Part shown: positions 33,053-41,285 of the stretch, one piece after another
Layout of the letters: each line of letters begins with the position of its first letter
Numbering within the stretch: position 1 is the first letter of the stretch
Assembly (NCBI GenBank): GCA_900538385.1
Contig: UWSO01000020.1
Span: 1 to 41,285, forward strand
Length of the DNA stretch: 41,285 bases
Reading direction: 5' to 3'
From: an uncultured Porphyromonas sp.
Lineage (GTDB): Bacteria > Bacteroidota > Bacteroidia > Bacteroidales > Porphyromonadaceae
Made by a program: the position numbers and the translations under genes
Notes under the pieces: generated by a model
Databases searched by the model: none
Seen by the model: only the letters and a program-made list of their open reading frames with translations
What the model was told of the DNA's origin: nothing

Positions 33053-34387
33053 ATGTATATGAAACAATCAAGCCCCCAAAACCGTAAAACTCTAAATCTA
33101 GCGAAAATGTTTTGCGTGGTAACTCTGCTTGCTGTTATGTCGTGTACGCGCACTGCAGATGTTTATGACACTCCGAAAGAGACTTCTCAAGAGTCAAAAA
33201 CAAAACAGGAGATGTCTCTAGAGGATAAGACAATACGTCTATTCTCATCTCTCTATAATACTTCTCTCCGTAATGGGGACGCACCAACACTTTCTTCGTT
33301 GGACTCTACAAAAACCGAGTCTCCTGATACTAAGTTATACTTAGCGAACTTCAGTGAGGGTGGATTTATGCTCTTCCGAGATGGCGGAGGAGAGGAGATG
33401 GAGGTAATCGGACACTCAGATGAGTCCTCTCTGCATTTCTCAGATGGAGAGGCAAATCCCATCTTAGAGCAAATCTTCCGAACGAGTGCGGGGCATACTG
33501 GACTTCCCGGACCAAAACCATCCCCTTTCCCAGATCCTAATCCAAACCCTAATCCCAATCCATATCCAGGAGGTACACCTCCCGCTCTTCAGGATTACCC
33601 AAAGACCATCATTGAATCTAAATCCGAACCATACATAGTAAAAGATTTTGAGCCCAATACGTATCAATACTTTGGACAAGGTCGACCATTTAACTGCTAC
33701 ATCTATTCCCCTTTTATTATGAGCGAAGATATAGACGCAGGCTGTGGCCCAATTGCCATCGCTACTCTCCTATCGCACTATGAAATGCAAGCAGGAGGAA
33801 GCAACGTAGATTGGAAACGCCTCAAGCAATACTATAATAAGCCTCTTAACAGGAATCCTAAACTTGAGGATGACAAAGAGTTAATTCATCAACTAAGAGT
33901 GCTTGTTAAAGATACTTGGAAGTATGCAGGTAGCATTTCTACAACAGGTTTCACAATGAGTTTCCCTAGCCAGGTGTCTAAATACTTGAAGCGTGCAGGA
34001 TTCAATGTAGACTATGTGAAGAACTACAAGCCAGGTGAGATTTGTCAGATTCTACGAGACAAGCATCAGCCTTTCATCTTACTTGGATGGAGTCAAGATG
34101 ATGATGGTAAAAAAGGTCACTATTGGGTTGTAGACGGACTTGCTCGGAGAGTTCATAAGGAATATGGGTACACAATAGAATCCCCAGGAGCCACACCCGA
34201 ACCCTTTGAGAGTGAGGTTTCCGATAATTATTACTTTCACTGTACGTGGGGATGGAATGGTGGTAGCAATGGTTGGTTCGCACCCCGTGTGATCAACGAT
34301 AACGAAGGCATCCCTGACGATGAACTAAGAAGTTCTCATCCCAAGGGTGAGTACTATAACATCTCCACATTCTACATTTGGAAGTAA
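33053..34387 (+). CDS. C10 (streptopain)-like cysteine protease lipoprotein
   Basis: 444 residues. A lipoprotein signal ends at Cys31 (LLAVMSC). Residues about 90-150 look like the SpeB-type propeptide (LYLANFSEGGFMLFRDGGGE, then VIGHSDESS). A Pro/Asn repeat linker (PFPDPNPNPNPNPYPGG) leads to the catalytic domain: DAGCGPIAIATLLSHYE with nucleophile Cys231, GHYWVVDGL with His356, and TWGWNGGSNGWF with the family tryptophans. The Cys is followed by Gly-Pro rather than the usual Val-Ala, and the domain is otherwise divergent. Membrane anchoring would keep it on the cell surface or in the periplasm. It is AT-rich relative to the nad operon. An unknown lipoprotein gene follows after 36 bases. Relatives in Porphyromonas and Bacteroides act on host proteins; that role here is inference. 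Confidence 0.78.
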   Translation: MYMKQSSPQNRKTLNLAKMFCVVTLLAVMSCTRTADVYDTPKETSQESKTKQEMSLEDKTIRLFSSLYNTSLRNGDAPTLSSLDSTKTESPDTKLYLANFSEGGFMLFRDGGGEEMEVIGHSDESSLHFSDGEANPILEQIFRTSAGHTGLPGPKPSPFPDPNPNPNPNPYPGGTPPALQDYPKTIIESKSEPYIVKDFEPNTYQYFGQGRPFNCYIYSPFIMSEDIDAGCGPIAIATLLSHYEMQAGGSNVDWKRLKQYYNKPLNRNPKLEDDKELIHQLRVLVKDTWKYAGSISTTGFTMSFPSQVSKYLKRAGFNVDYVKNYKPGEICQILRDKHQPFILLGWSQDDDGKKGHYWVVDGLARRVHKEYGYTIESPGATPEPFESEVSDNYYFHCTWGWNGGSNGWFAPRVINDNEGIPDDELRSSHPKGEYYNISTFYIWK

Positions 34388-34423
34388 TCACACTATACGC
34401 AAATTTATAGGCAAAAGAAATCT

Positions 34424-35266
34424 ATGAAACGAGTTGTCGAGAAATACTTTGTGTCTCTTATGACTATTGCTCTTGTGACCTTGTGTGTCACCAGTTGCTA
34501 TATGCCTAAGAAAGACATTAGTAGTAAAAACTTTGTTTTTGAGACCCTATCTCCCTGCTATTTATCTGTAAATGGATATAAAGAGGTATTGGGGTTAGAC
34601 ACAATAACAATAGCAGAAGCTGAAGCACTAAGGCCCCGCCGTTTTAAGTGTAAGATTGTTGATGGCAAAATTCAAAACATTGATTATCTCGTTTTGGCGG
34701 GGCTAAACACAGACAATGGTTTATTCTTTGGGAGAGAGATCGGTGATACAGCTTATTACCGTCGTATCCCTGTCGTTCACCGCGAAGATCTATACTTCAA
34801 GAAGAAGTACACTAAGTACTATATCCCTGATCGAGCACTCTACTGGGAGTTTCAGGATATATCCATCGTGAGTGATAATGCCAGCTTTGGAGCAGACTAT
34901 CCTGTCGGGAGAGACTTGACTCCGATTGTACTCTTTGGCTTCCCATCGCTTATGGAGTTCATTGAGAACGGCTACAAAGGGCCCTATACCACTGAGCATC
35001 TCATACGAGCTAACGACAAGGAGGCGTGGGCTAAACTTAAAGTGTTTGAAACAGGTAAGCCAAAACTTATCATCGAGCGGCTGCCCTCAGAAGTAGTCGG
35101 CGGAGAGATGCCTCGGATTACTATCCGTATGAAGTTCATCGATAGAGGAGCTGTCCTCAAAAACAAACATGCATCGTGGGAAGAATATCTTGAAATCAAA
35201 GACGACTACAAGGTATACAAAGAAAACTTTGACCTTCCAGTAACGCTCCAACTAGACATTCAGTAA
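34424..35266 (+). CDS. Unknown lipoprotein co-transcribed with the C10-like protease
   Basis: 280 residues. The signal peptide ends with CVTSC (lipidated Cys25). The rest is a mixed domain without motifs I recognise (FETLSPCYLSVNGYKEVLGL, FFGREIGDTAYYRRIPVVHR, then a beta-rich C-terminus ending FDLPVTLQLDIQ). It lies 36 bases after the protease, shares its AT-rich composition, and is followed at once by a strong terminator, so the two form a bicistronic unit. C10 proteases of Streptococcus and Bacteroides are often encoded beside a dedicated inhibitor; this protein is larger and not similar by eye, so an inhibitor or accessory role is only a hypothesis. Confidence 0.7.
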   Translation: MKRVVEKYFVSLMTIALVTLCVTSCYMPKKDISSKNFVFETLSPCYLSVNGYKEVLGLDTITIAEAEALRPRRFKCKIVDGKIQNIDYLVLAGLNTDNGLFFGREIGDTAYYRRIPVVHREDLYFKKKYTKYYIPDRALYWEFQDISIVSDNASFGADYPVGRDLTPIVLFGFPSLMEFIENGYKGPYTTEHLIRANDKEAWAKLKVFETGKPKLIIERLPSEVVGGEMPRITIRMKFIDRGAVLKNKHASWEEYLEIKDDYKVYKENFDLPVTLQLDIQ

Positions 35267-35291
35267 CGAGTTGCCCCCTTGAGAGGGAGAG

Positions 35292-35344
35292 ACGTCTGAC
35301 CCTAACACAGTAAACGCTTTTGCTGTTTGGGTCAGACGTTTTTT
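35292..35344 (+). terminator. Intrinsic terminator of the protease-lipoprotein unit
   Basis: ACGTCTGACCC (35292-35302) pairs perfectly with GGGTCAGACGT (35329-35339), with CAG/CTG inside, followed by TTTTTT and further T. It is also the gap to the convergent membrane protein gene. Confidence 0.9.
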
Positions 35345-35346
35345 AT

Positions 35347-36339
35347 TTATCGTTTCTTGGCTGATCGCTTATGATGCCAAGCGAGGTAACCTCCGATCAG
35401 GATGAAGGTGACGAGGATAGCTATCATCTCGCCGATATGCTCTAGCGGAGCGATCCAGATCTCGTTGAAAAGGTTGTTGCGCCCCAGTATCTCGACAGGG
35501 GTCCAAAGGACGATAACGGCTGGGATCGCCATACGTATGTTTGCCCCCCACTGCTTGCGAGCGAGCTGCTTGCGAAAGATGAAGAAGAAGCCGATGAAGC
35601 AGCCCACCCCCACGGCGATGGTCACGGGATGACTCTGACCGAGGAAGCGTGGATCGTAGCAAAACATCAGCAGCAAGTAGCAGGTCCACAGGAGCATCAT
35701 CGTCTCCATAAAGGTCACCATAGCTGGGTGGCGTGTCATGCTCGAGCGCACGACGAGATCACGCTTCTTGCCGAGAAGGACCCGCTGACACCAGAGCATA
35801 AAGTTGCATCCCGTGCGTACATTAAATATATAGAGTAGCATGATCGACACCCAGAAGCCAAACGACGCTGGCATCAATAGGTACTCAGGTCTGGTCACGA
35901 CGATATCCTTGATATCCTGCATGTGCTGTACTGGCACGCCATCGATAGATAGGACGGGATTCGCCGCTATCCCCTGCACGTAGGTCGTTGTAGTGGTTAC
36001 GACCCCGTTGACAATCTCTGGGTGGGCTCCAAAGCGCTGAGCGTAGTACATAAAGAGGAACTCGACCCATCCGGTCCACAGGAATAGTCCCCCGATGAGT
36101 CCGCAGAGCGTCTGAGGGGTATCTTTCTTGACAAAGACACCACACACAGCGACTATCAGTCCTAGTAGCCCCAGTCCGAAAGCACTGTATGGCAGTGCAG
36201 CGGGTGCTATGAGGAGCTCCATAAGGATCATAAAGGCATGTCCTAGAGGCATCAAGCATAAGACAAGGAGGAAGGAAAGCAGCGACTGCCGCCATGCGAG
36301 CTGAGGCTGCAAACTAGATGAATGCGTAGATCTATCCAT
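35347..36339 (-). CDS. Polytopic membrane protein of unknown function
   Basis: 330 residues from ATG 36339 (MDRSTHSSSLQPQL); the frame continues 22 codons upstream across the probable promoter, so that part is excluded. About eight hydrophobic spans are visible, including LLSFLLVLCLMPLGHAFMIL, FGLGLLGLIVAVCGVFV, FWVSIMLLYIFN, LLWTCYLLLMFCY, VGCFIGFFFIFR, AIPAVIVLWTPVEIL and the last, MIAILVTFILIGGYLAW. Between spans 3 and 4 is an outside-type loop with VVTTTTTYVQGIAANP. The C-terminus is basic (HHKRSAKKR), consistent with a cytoplasmic end. I do not recognise the family. It is monocistronic and convergent with the lipoprotein gene. Confidence 0.8.
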   Translation of the reverse strand: MDRSTHSSSLQPQLAWRQSLLSFLLVLCLMPLGHAFMILMELLIAPAALPYSAFGLGLLGLIVAVCGVFVKKDTPQTLCGLIGGLFLWTGWVEFLFMYYAQRFGAHPEIVNGVVTTTTTYVQGIAANPVLSIDGVPVQHMQDIKDIVVTRPEYLLMPASFGFWVSIMLLYIFNVRTGCNFMLWCQRVLLGKKRDLVVRSSMTRHPAMVTFMETMMLLWTCYLLLMFCYDPRFLGQSHPVTIAVGVGCFIGFFFIFRKQLARKQWGANIRMAIPAVIVLWTPVEILGRNNLFNEIWIAPLEHIGEMIAILVTFILIGGYLAWHHKRSAKKR

Positions 36340-36373
36340 AAGGTTGTACAATGGTTTGTTGTGAATAACGACG

Positions 36374-36381
36374 CAAATGTA
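36374..36381 (-). promoter_or_regulatory. -7 box of the membrane protein gene
   Basis: TACATTTG on the minus strand, 35 bases before the ATG at 36339. A TTG lies about 24 bases further up, slightly more than the usual distance. Confidence 0.5.
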
Positions 36382-36478
36382 CGAAATAGATCCGAAATAA
36401 AACAATGCTGGACTAAATTATTGTCTTCTTCGTACGAATTCATCTTTAGTTTCGAGCTCCTTTTAATAGCTACCAAGG

Positions 36479-36512
36479 AAATCTCAAATTCCTCGGTGGA
36501 GATTTGAGATTT
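36479..36512. repeat. Short hairpin beside repeat copy 3
   Basis: AAATCTCAAAT (36479-36489) is complementary to ATTTGAGATTT (36502-36512). It adjoins copy 3 and contains the same TCCTCGGTGGAG-type dyad, so it may be part of the same element. Confidence 0.5.
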
Positions 36513-36529
36513 TCCACGGAGGAAAAAGA

Positions 36530-36650
36530 AAATTCTTCGGACTTATCATTTGATTCTTCCGAAGTTTCATTTGATTCCTCCGAAGAAATTTCTCTCGCCT
36601 CCGTGGAGAGTTTTTATTTCCTCGGGAGCTATTGGAAAATTCCTCCGTGG
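36530..36650 (-). repeat. Dispersed intergenic repeat, copy 3 (inverted, two 21-bp units)
   Basis: The reverse complement of copies 1 and 2. AAATTCTTCGGA (36530-36541) pairs with TCCGAAGAAATTT (36579-36591) around two 21-bp units, followed by GGGAGCTATTGGAAAATTCC. It lies in the divergent gap between the membrane protein gene and the outer-membrane barrel gene. The remaining bases to 36786 hold no gene and no clear promoter. Confidence 0.8.
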
Positions 36651-36786
36651 AGAGCGCTGTCTCTTGACAGAAATGACCACAAGCCTTACACTACAACAGC
36701 CTTATCATGTAGCTGCACTGCAACAATTGGTGCGTTAAGTCGTCTTTACAATAGAAGCATGTTAATGAACAAACAGATCACAAACT

Positions 36787-39099
36787 ATGAGTAGCAAGAA
36801 TTACCTCCGTTTGTGGGGAGCGATAGCACTCCTCCTCATCACCGCAGGCGCACTGCGTGCGCAGACCATCACGATCCAGGGACGCGTACTCGCCAGTAGC
36901 GACTCGACCGCACTCGTCGGGGCTAGCGTCGGGTTATTTGACGACAAGGGGCAGCTCACTACAGGGGTCTCGACAGAGAGCGAGGGGCAGTTTGTCCTAC
37001 AGGCAGATCCGCAGGTGGCTAGAGAGCTACGGATCAGTAGCGTAGGCTACACACCGATCACCATCGAGATGGCGGGCGATGCACAAGGAGTGATCACTCT
37101 CGGCACGCTCTACATGTCTGAGGATAGTCAGCTACTAGACCAGGTGGTCGTGCAGGGAGCGCGCAGCCGTGTAGACAAGATGCTACTCTTCCCCAAGCAG
37201 GCAGAGCTGGCGCGTAGTCAGGACTTCCTCAGCTTGCTACAGACCATGCATCTACGTGGTCTGACCATTGACCTGATGAACAAGCAGGCGACTATCCGTG
37301 GCGGGGCGGTGCAGTGGCAGATCGATGGCGTACCCCGCACGATAGAGGATGTGCAGAGCATCGACCCTGAGCGTATCCTGCGCATTGAGTACTCTGACAT
37401 GGTCTCAGCACGCTACACCGATCGTGGCATCGGGGGCATCGTCAATGTGATCCTCAAGGAGCGTCTGCATGGAGGCTCCGTATGGACGCAGGTGGAGTCG
37501 GCACTGACGACAGGCTTTGTCAATGGAGCTTTGGGAGCTCGCTACGATCGAGGGCGTCACTCCTTTACGCTCGACTATAATAATGGTTTCCGAAACTATC
37601 GCAAGCGTTTTGCCTACCTAGAGACGAAGTACATAGCTCCGCACCAAGAGCTAACCCGCACGGAGACGCCCGAGGCTAGCCCCTTTGGCTATCTGGTTCA
37701 GGACCTTAACCTTTCCTATTTATATAAGCCCGACGAGCGACAGCAGTTTAGCGCTACGCTGCGTAATGAGTTCGTAAATTACCACAGCAACTCCACATCG
37801 CAAATAGCGCAGAGTGACAGCGACCCCTTCCATAGGGAGTCTAGCGTCAAGGAGCGTAGCTACACACCGGCACTCGACCTGTACTATGCCAATATGCTGA
37901 GCAATGGGGGCAAGCTGGAGGTCAATCTCGTAGGCTCTTACAGCGGTGGGCATCGCAACTTCTCGCTACAAGATCAGATGCCCACGCAGCTACGTGAGGT
38001 GCAGAACTCTGTCGACGTGAGCCGCACGGCCCTCATCGGGGAGTTGGTCTACAACCATCCTTTCAGCAGTCACTTCACGCTCGCCACAGGCTTGCAGCAT
38101 ACGACCGCCTACTCGCTCAATAAGTATGTCGAGGTGACGGACAATCTACTGGAAAACAACAGCTACCTCTTTGCCAATGCGCAGGGACAACTCGGTAAGG
38201 TGCAGTACAGTATCGGTACGGGTGCCAAGCTCTTTGTCGTGCAGGATGCGACCGACCGAAAGAGCTTCGTGCGGAATCAGAGTACGCTCTCGCTCTTCTA
38301 TAGCCCGGTCAATCATCTGACGCTCGTCCTCAAGTCTACCTACCTGCCTACGCTTCCCTCGCTGAGTATGCTCTCACGGGTGCGACAGCGTGTGGATGAC
38401 CTGATGGTGACGAGTGGCAATCCAGATCTTAAGGCGGCTCAGTCGCTTTACAACCGCTTCGGTGTGTACTACCAGACGAACCTCTTTACGAGCAATGTAG
38501 ACTTCTCAATAAACAATACGTGGTCGCCTATACTCTGGGATGCCACTTATGATGCGACAAATGGATACTTCCTCATGCGTGCTACGAATGGACGCTACAA
38601 TCGCCAGTACAGTATCTCTTGGCAGGGGGGGCTAAACAATCTGTGGAACTTCCTGACGCTACAAGGCACCGTGCGCTACGATATGTTTCGCACGCATACG
38701 GGTGTCGCCGCCTACAAGCTCAACAGTCTCTACTGGGATGCTAGCGTGATGATGAGCTACAAGGGGTGGACGCTCGGCTATGCCTATCTCCATCCGCAGT
38801 GGACGCTGTCGGGACATACGAAGTCGCTGGGCGAAAACTCCTCCCGTCTGATGCTCCTCTACAAGTATCGCGACTGGAGCTTCTATGCGAGCTGCATATT
38901 CCCCTTTACGCCACGTGGCGCCGAGTATCGTAGCGAGTCTCTCTCGCCCGTCATACCCAGTACGAGCCACGTTTACATCCTAGACAACCGCAATATGATG
39001 ACCGTCGGGGTCTCTTGGCGCCTTAACTTCGGTAAGCAGCTCCAGCTCATCGACCGCACGCTCCAAAACAAAGACTCCAACGAGAGCGTCGTCAAGTAG
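36787..39099 (+). CDS. Outer-membrane beta-barrel protein, TonB-dependent-receptor-like
   Basis: 770 residues. The signal peptide ends ALRAQ (about 26). Residues about 28-115 form a carboxypeptidase-regulatory-like beta-sandwich (ITIQGRVLASSDSTALVGAS, then FVLQAD and ISSVGYTPITIEM), the usual N-terminal extension in Bacteroidetes. A plug-like domain follows (VVVQGARSRVDKM, IDGVPRTIEDVQSIDPERIL, RYTDRGIGGIVNVILKE), then a long barrel of alternating aromatic strands ending VGVSWRLNFGKQL, with 20-odd residues after the last strand. It is shorter than SusC proteins, has no SusD partner and no metal or sugar genes beside it, so the substrate cannot be inferred. GC content is higher than that of the lipoprotein genes to its left. 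Confidence 0.82.
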   Translation: MSSKNYLRLWGAIALLLITAGALRAQTITIQGRVLASSDSTALVGASVGLFDDKGQLTTGVSTESEGQFVLQADPQVARELRISSVGYTPITIEMAGDAQGVITLGTLYMSEDSQLLDQVVVQGARSRVDKMLLFPKQAELARSQDFLSLLQTMHLRGLTIDLMNKQATIRGGAVQWQIDGVPRTIEDVQSIDPERILRIEYSDMVSARYTDRGIGGIVNVILKERLHGGSVWTQVESALTTGFVNGALGARYDRGRHSFTLDYNNGFRNYRKRFAYLETKYIAPHQELTRTETPEASPFGYLVQDLNLSYLYKPDERQQFSATLRNEFVNYHSNSTSQIAQSDSDPFHRESSVKERSYTPALDLYYANMLSNGGKLEVNLVGSYSGGHRNFSLQDQMPTQLREVQNSVDVSRTALIGELVYNHPFSSHFTLATGLQHTTAYSLNKYVEVTDNLLENNSYLFANAQGQLGKVQYSIGTGAKLFVVQDATDRKSFVRNQSTLSLFYSPVNHLTLVLKSTYLPTLPSLSMLSRVRQRVDDLMVTSGNPDLKAAQSLYNRFGVYYQTNLFTSNVDFSINNTWSPILWDATYDATNGYFLMRATNGRYNRQYSISWQGGLNNLWNFLTLQGTVRYDMFRTHTGVAAYKLNSLYWDASVMMSYKGWTLGYAYLHPQWTLSGHTKSLGENSSRLMLLYKYRDWSFYASCIFPFTPRGAEYRSESLSPVIPSTSHVYILDNRNMMTVGVSWRLNFGKQLQLIDRTLQNKDSNESVVK

Positions 39100-39150
39100 C
39101 AAGCAGGATACTGCACATCAATGCGTTGAGTAGCTCACTCCTCGTAATGC

Positions 39151-39190
39151 GACAACGGATGCCCAGACTGCTCTCTGGACATCCGTTGTC
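39151..39190. terminator. Hairpin between convergent genes, related to the REP-like hairpins
   Basis: GACAACGGATG (39151-39161) pairs with CATCCGTTGTC (39180-39190). After one mismatch, CCAG/CTGG extends the stem around an eight-base loop. Its outer ACAACGGA resembles the hairpin repeat copies at 13-73 and 1878-1998. It probably ends both convergent genes, although no long U-run follows. Confidence 0.6.
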
Positions 39191-39213
39191 AAGTAAAGTA
39201 AGCTTCGTACAGT

Positions 39214-41091
39214 CTAGGGTACTATCACCTTATAGATATAGTATGCCCCCAGGTGCTCTACACGTACTATGTAGTTGCCAGACTGGAGTGCGCATGGATC
39301 GCATCTAAAGCCCTCCAGGCTCCATACTTCATACTGGTCGTACTCACCGCCCTCAATCTGGAGACAGCCATGGTCTACAGATACACGATAAGCGTCGGCA
39401 GCAGTGGTAGGTCTCTCGACAGAGGCCCACTTGTCAAAGGAGAGCATGCGACTATCTAGGACTGTCTTAGAGAAGAGCGATTCGTTCGATAGATCACGAC
39501 CGATGAAGGCTAGGATCTTCAGATTCTTTAGATCTCCCGTATAGAGGGTGTCGACATGGACGGTATAGCTCTTTGTAAACTTCTTCTGACTGTCAAACTG
39601 TATGGGGTCTCCGACGAAGTCGGTCAGAGAGCGTACGTAGACATTCTGATGTATATAGCCTTTTGGCGGGTTGAGCTGATCGTGAGGCTTCACCTGATCC
39701 TCAAAGAGTGATACCGTGATCCTCAGATCCTCGATGTTGAGATGCTGTAGCTCCTCGATGTTGACCTTAGCTTCAAAAGTCATAGGATTCTCAGTGGGTG
39801 TGAGCGTAAAGTCAAAGCGGTAGGGAGAGTAGGTATCCTGATCTAGCTGCTTGATACGATCTATCGTGTAGCCCTCGCAAGCATAGCTGAGGCGTGTGAT
39901 GTCGTACGGGATTCTGTTGAGAGCTAAGTTTGGAGCTGCTTTAGAGTTGCGATACGTACTATAGAGCTCAGTCTCTGGAGTGCTAAAGGGGTCTCCATCG
40001 AAATGGTAGGCGCAGAGATTGACTTTCGTATCTGTTCCTTCGAAAGCCTCGAGTGTCGACTTAATCTCTTCGGTTCCATAGCCAACGAAAGGACACCACT
40101 CACCCGTCATATACTCTAGGAGGTGCTGGCGCTTAGGCTTGCCTTCTGGCTGATCGTAGAGGATGATTCCGCACTTGAGTTGATCTGAGGCATAGTCGTT
40201 GTCAACGCCATTGAGCTGCAAGATCTGTAGCGTTATATCGCCACTCATCTCAGGGACTACCTCGAAAAAGAGCGTGTCCCTACGCCCCTTGGGGAGGTCA
40301 AAGTCGATAGTCTTCTCGATGGGTTGCTTGGGGACACCCGAGAGCTTGTAGGTAATCGACTTGATATCCTTAGAGCCCATATTGTGTAGGTAGTAGTAAG
40401 CCTTGACAGACTTACCCGCGGTGGCGTAAAAGGCGTTGGCGCGTAAGTACTCTACCTTGCCACGGCTCGCTGTCGAGACACCCTGCGGAGCTTGGAGATA
40501 GACATCCATCGCCCAGTTATTTGCTGTCTTAGTTTTGGACATGTCCATAACTCCCCCACTGTACCATAGGTAGCACCCCTTGGCATGAGGTGGGGTCTTG
40601 TAGTCGATGCCTAAGTCCTGAGCAGCAGGTTCACACCACACCTTATACCCTATGAGGAGGGAGTCGAAAACCGAGACCTTTATTTCCTCATCCAGGGGGA
40701 TGTAGTTATACCCGAAGTGTAGCGAGATCTGCTGGGAGTAAATGTTCTTACCCGTACGCTTGTTGATGATAAAGAGCTCTCCCTCACGCTGCACCGTGTC
40801 TGATGCAAAGGTCATACAGGGTTCGACAGCGCGAATTGTATATCCCGCAAAACCCTCCTCAGGCGTGATCAGAAGGCAGGGTCCATAGTAACCCACCTTG
40901 GTAAAGCCCATACCACTATTCGCTTGGGGGGTAATACGATTAGCATAGCTATAGCAGATGAAGTCTGACGTATCCGTTGTGCCCCCTGGATCTGCTGCGC
41001 TGCTCATCGTTTGAGCAGCCAAATGAGTCGTGAACACTCCTGCTAAGAGCAGTGAGAGCATGACTTGTAGTACTCTAGTTGCTTTTCCCAT
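39214..41091 (-). CDS. Omp28-related surface protein with a possible type IX sorting signal
   Basis: 625 residues. The signal peptide ends HLAAQ (about 27). The central part has a thioredoxin-like start LEYMTGEWCPFVGYG with one cysteine (Cys333) where the Omp28 family usually has C-x-x-C, so redox activity is doubtful. Beta-rich repeats surround it. The C-terminus (YEVWSLEGFRCDPCALQSGN, then YIVRVEHLGAYYIYKVIVP) resembles the C-terminal domain of type IX secretion substrates of Porphyromonas, with the Gly-x-Tyr-x-Val-x-Val and final Lys-Val-Ile-Val pattern. A -7 box TATCTTTG lies 72 bases upstream. Surface attachment is inferred; function is unknown. Confidence 0.75.
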   Translation of the reverse strand: MGKATRVLQVMLSLLLAGVFTTHLAAQTMSSAADPGGTTDTSDFICYSYANRITPQANSGMGFTKVGYYGPCLLITPEEGFAGYTIRAVEPCMTFASDTVQREGELFIINKRTGKNIYSQQISLHFGYNYIPLDEEIKVSVFDSLLIGYKVWCEPAAQDLGIDYKTPPHAKGCYLWYSGGVMDMSKTKTANNWAMDVYLQAPQGVSTASRGKVEYLRANAFYATAGKSVKAYYYLHNMGSKDIKSITYKLSGVPKQPIEKTIDFDLPKGRRDTLFFEVVPEMSGDITLQILQLNGVDNDYASDQLKCGIILYDQPEGKPKRQHLLEYMTGEWCPFVGYGTEEIKSTLEAFEGTDTKVNLCAYHFDGDPFSTPETELYSTYRNSKAAPNLALNRIPYDITRLSYACEGYTIDRIKQLDQDTYSPYRFDFTLTPTENPMTFEAKVNIEELQHLNIEDLRITVSLFEDQVKPHDQLNPPKGYIHQNVYVRSLTDFVGDPIQFDSQKKFTKSYTVHVDTLYTGDLKNLKILAFIGRDLSNESLFSKTVLDSRMLSFDKWASVERPTTAADAYRVSVDHGCLQIEGGEYDQYEVWSLEGFRCDPCALQSGNYIVRVEHLGAYYIYKVIVP

Positions 41092-41162
41092 AAGCTGTTT
41101 TGAGATGAAATGAATATCTAGTTACGCAAAGTGCCGTGTGCGCGACAAATGCAAAGCATTCG

Positions 41163-41170
41163 CAAAGATA
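41163..41170 (-). promoter_or_regulatory. -7 box of the Omp28-like gene
   Basis: TATCTTTG on the minus strand, 72 bases before the ATG at 41091. The remaining bases to the window end (41171-41285) show no gene. Confidence 0.45.
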
Positions 41171-41285
41171 GACAAAAGTAAAAACACCATGGGAAGTCCT
41201 ACGGACGATCAGACAGATTAGGAGGGTCGCACATTCCACCCGCTAATGCAATTTCTCAAGAATGATGTTTTTGATGACTTCATTG

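Noticed and set aside
36504..36794. A 96-codon frame over repeat copy 3 (SFDSSEVSFDSSEE).
   Set aside because: It arises from the same repeat read in the other direction; unit number and frame vary, so it is not a gene.

Overview
The window looks like chromosome of a Bacteroidetes bacterium, most likely a Porphyromonas of the asaccharolytica/uenonis type. This is an inference from protein character and context, not from a database search. Supporting signs are the Bacteroidetes -7 promoter motif TAnnTTTG upstream of many genes, the near absence of Shine-Dalgarno sequences, many lipoproteins and outer-membrane proteins, a C10-type cysteine protease, an Omp28-like protein with a C-terminus resembling a type IX secretion signal, and tRNA genes without encoded CCA.

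Layout. (1) 1-3,600: two AT-richer genes for exported proteins on the minus strand, an S41-like serine peptidase and an HExxH metallopeptidase-like protein. The first is flanked by inverted copies of a 61-bp hairpin repeat. (2) 3,790-18,000: the core information-processing locus, all on the minus strand. In transcription order it is tRNA-Tyr, tRNA-Thr, tuf, tRNA-Trp, secE, nusG, rplK, rplA, rplJ, rplL, rpoB, rpoC. A promoter lies at about 17,970, strong hairpins lie after tuf and between rplL and rpoB, and a terminator lies after rpoC. (3) 18,040-20,120: a gene that fuses a XerC/D-type tyrosine recombinase in frame to a ribosome hibernation factor (HPF), and a secreted protein with five tandem 17-residue repeats. 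(4) 20,540-28,150, plus strand: a PgpH/YqfF-type HD phosphodiesterase, aroK, a sigma-54-type activator without a sensor domain, lptE, a small TPR-like protein, secG, serS and smpB. (5) 28,290-32,820: an orphan lipoprotein, then the nadB-nadC-nadA operon for NAD synthesis (minus strand). (6) 33,000-35,340: a C10-like protease lipoprotein and an adjacent unknown lipoprotein. (7) 35,350-41,200: an unknown polytopic membrane protein, an outer-membrane beta-barrel/TonB-receptor-like protein, and an Omp28-like protein.

Structure that genes do not explain. Three intergenic copies of a repeat built on 21-bp units inside a conserved stem lie at about 3.8, 20.3 and 36.6 kb. A second family of short hairpin repeats has base changes on both sides of the stem that keep pairing. 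A minus-directed terminator has no gene in front of it, and two mutually exclusive hairpins lie between secE and nusG. The most unusual coding feature is the recombinase-HPF fusion. I saw no prophage, CRISPR array, complete insertion sequence or rRNA gene.
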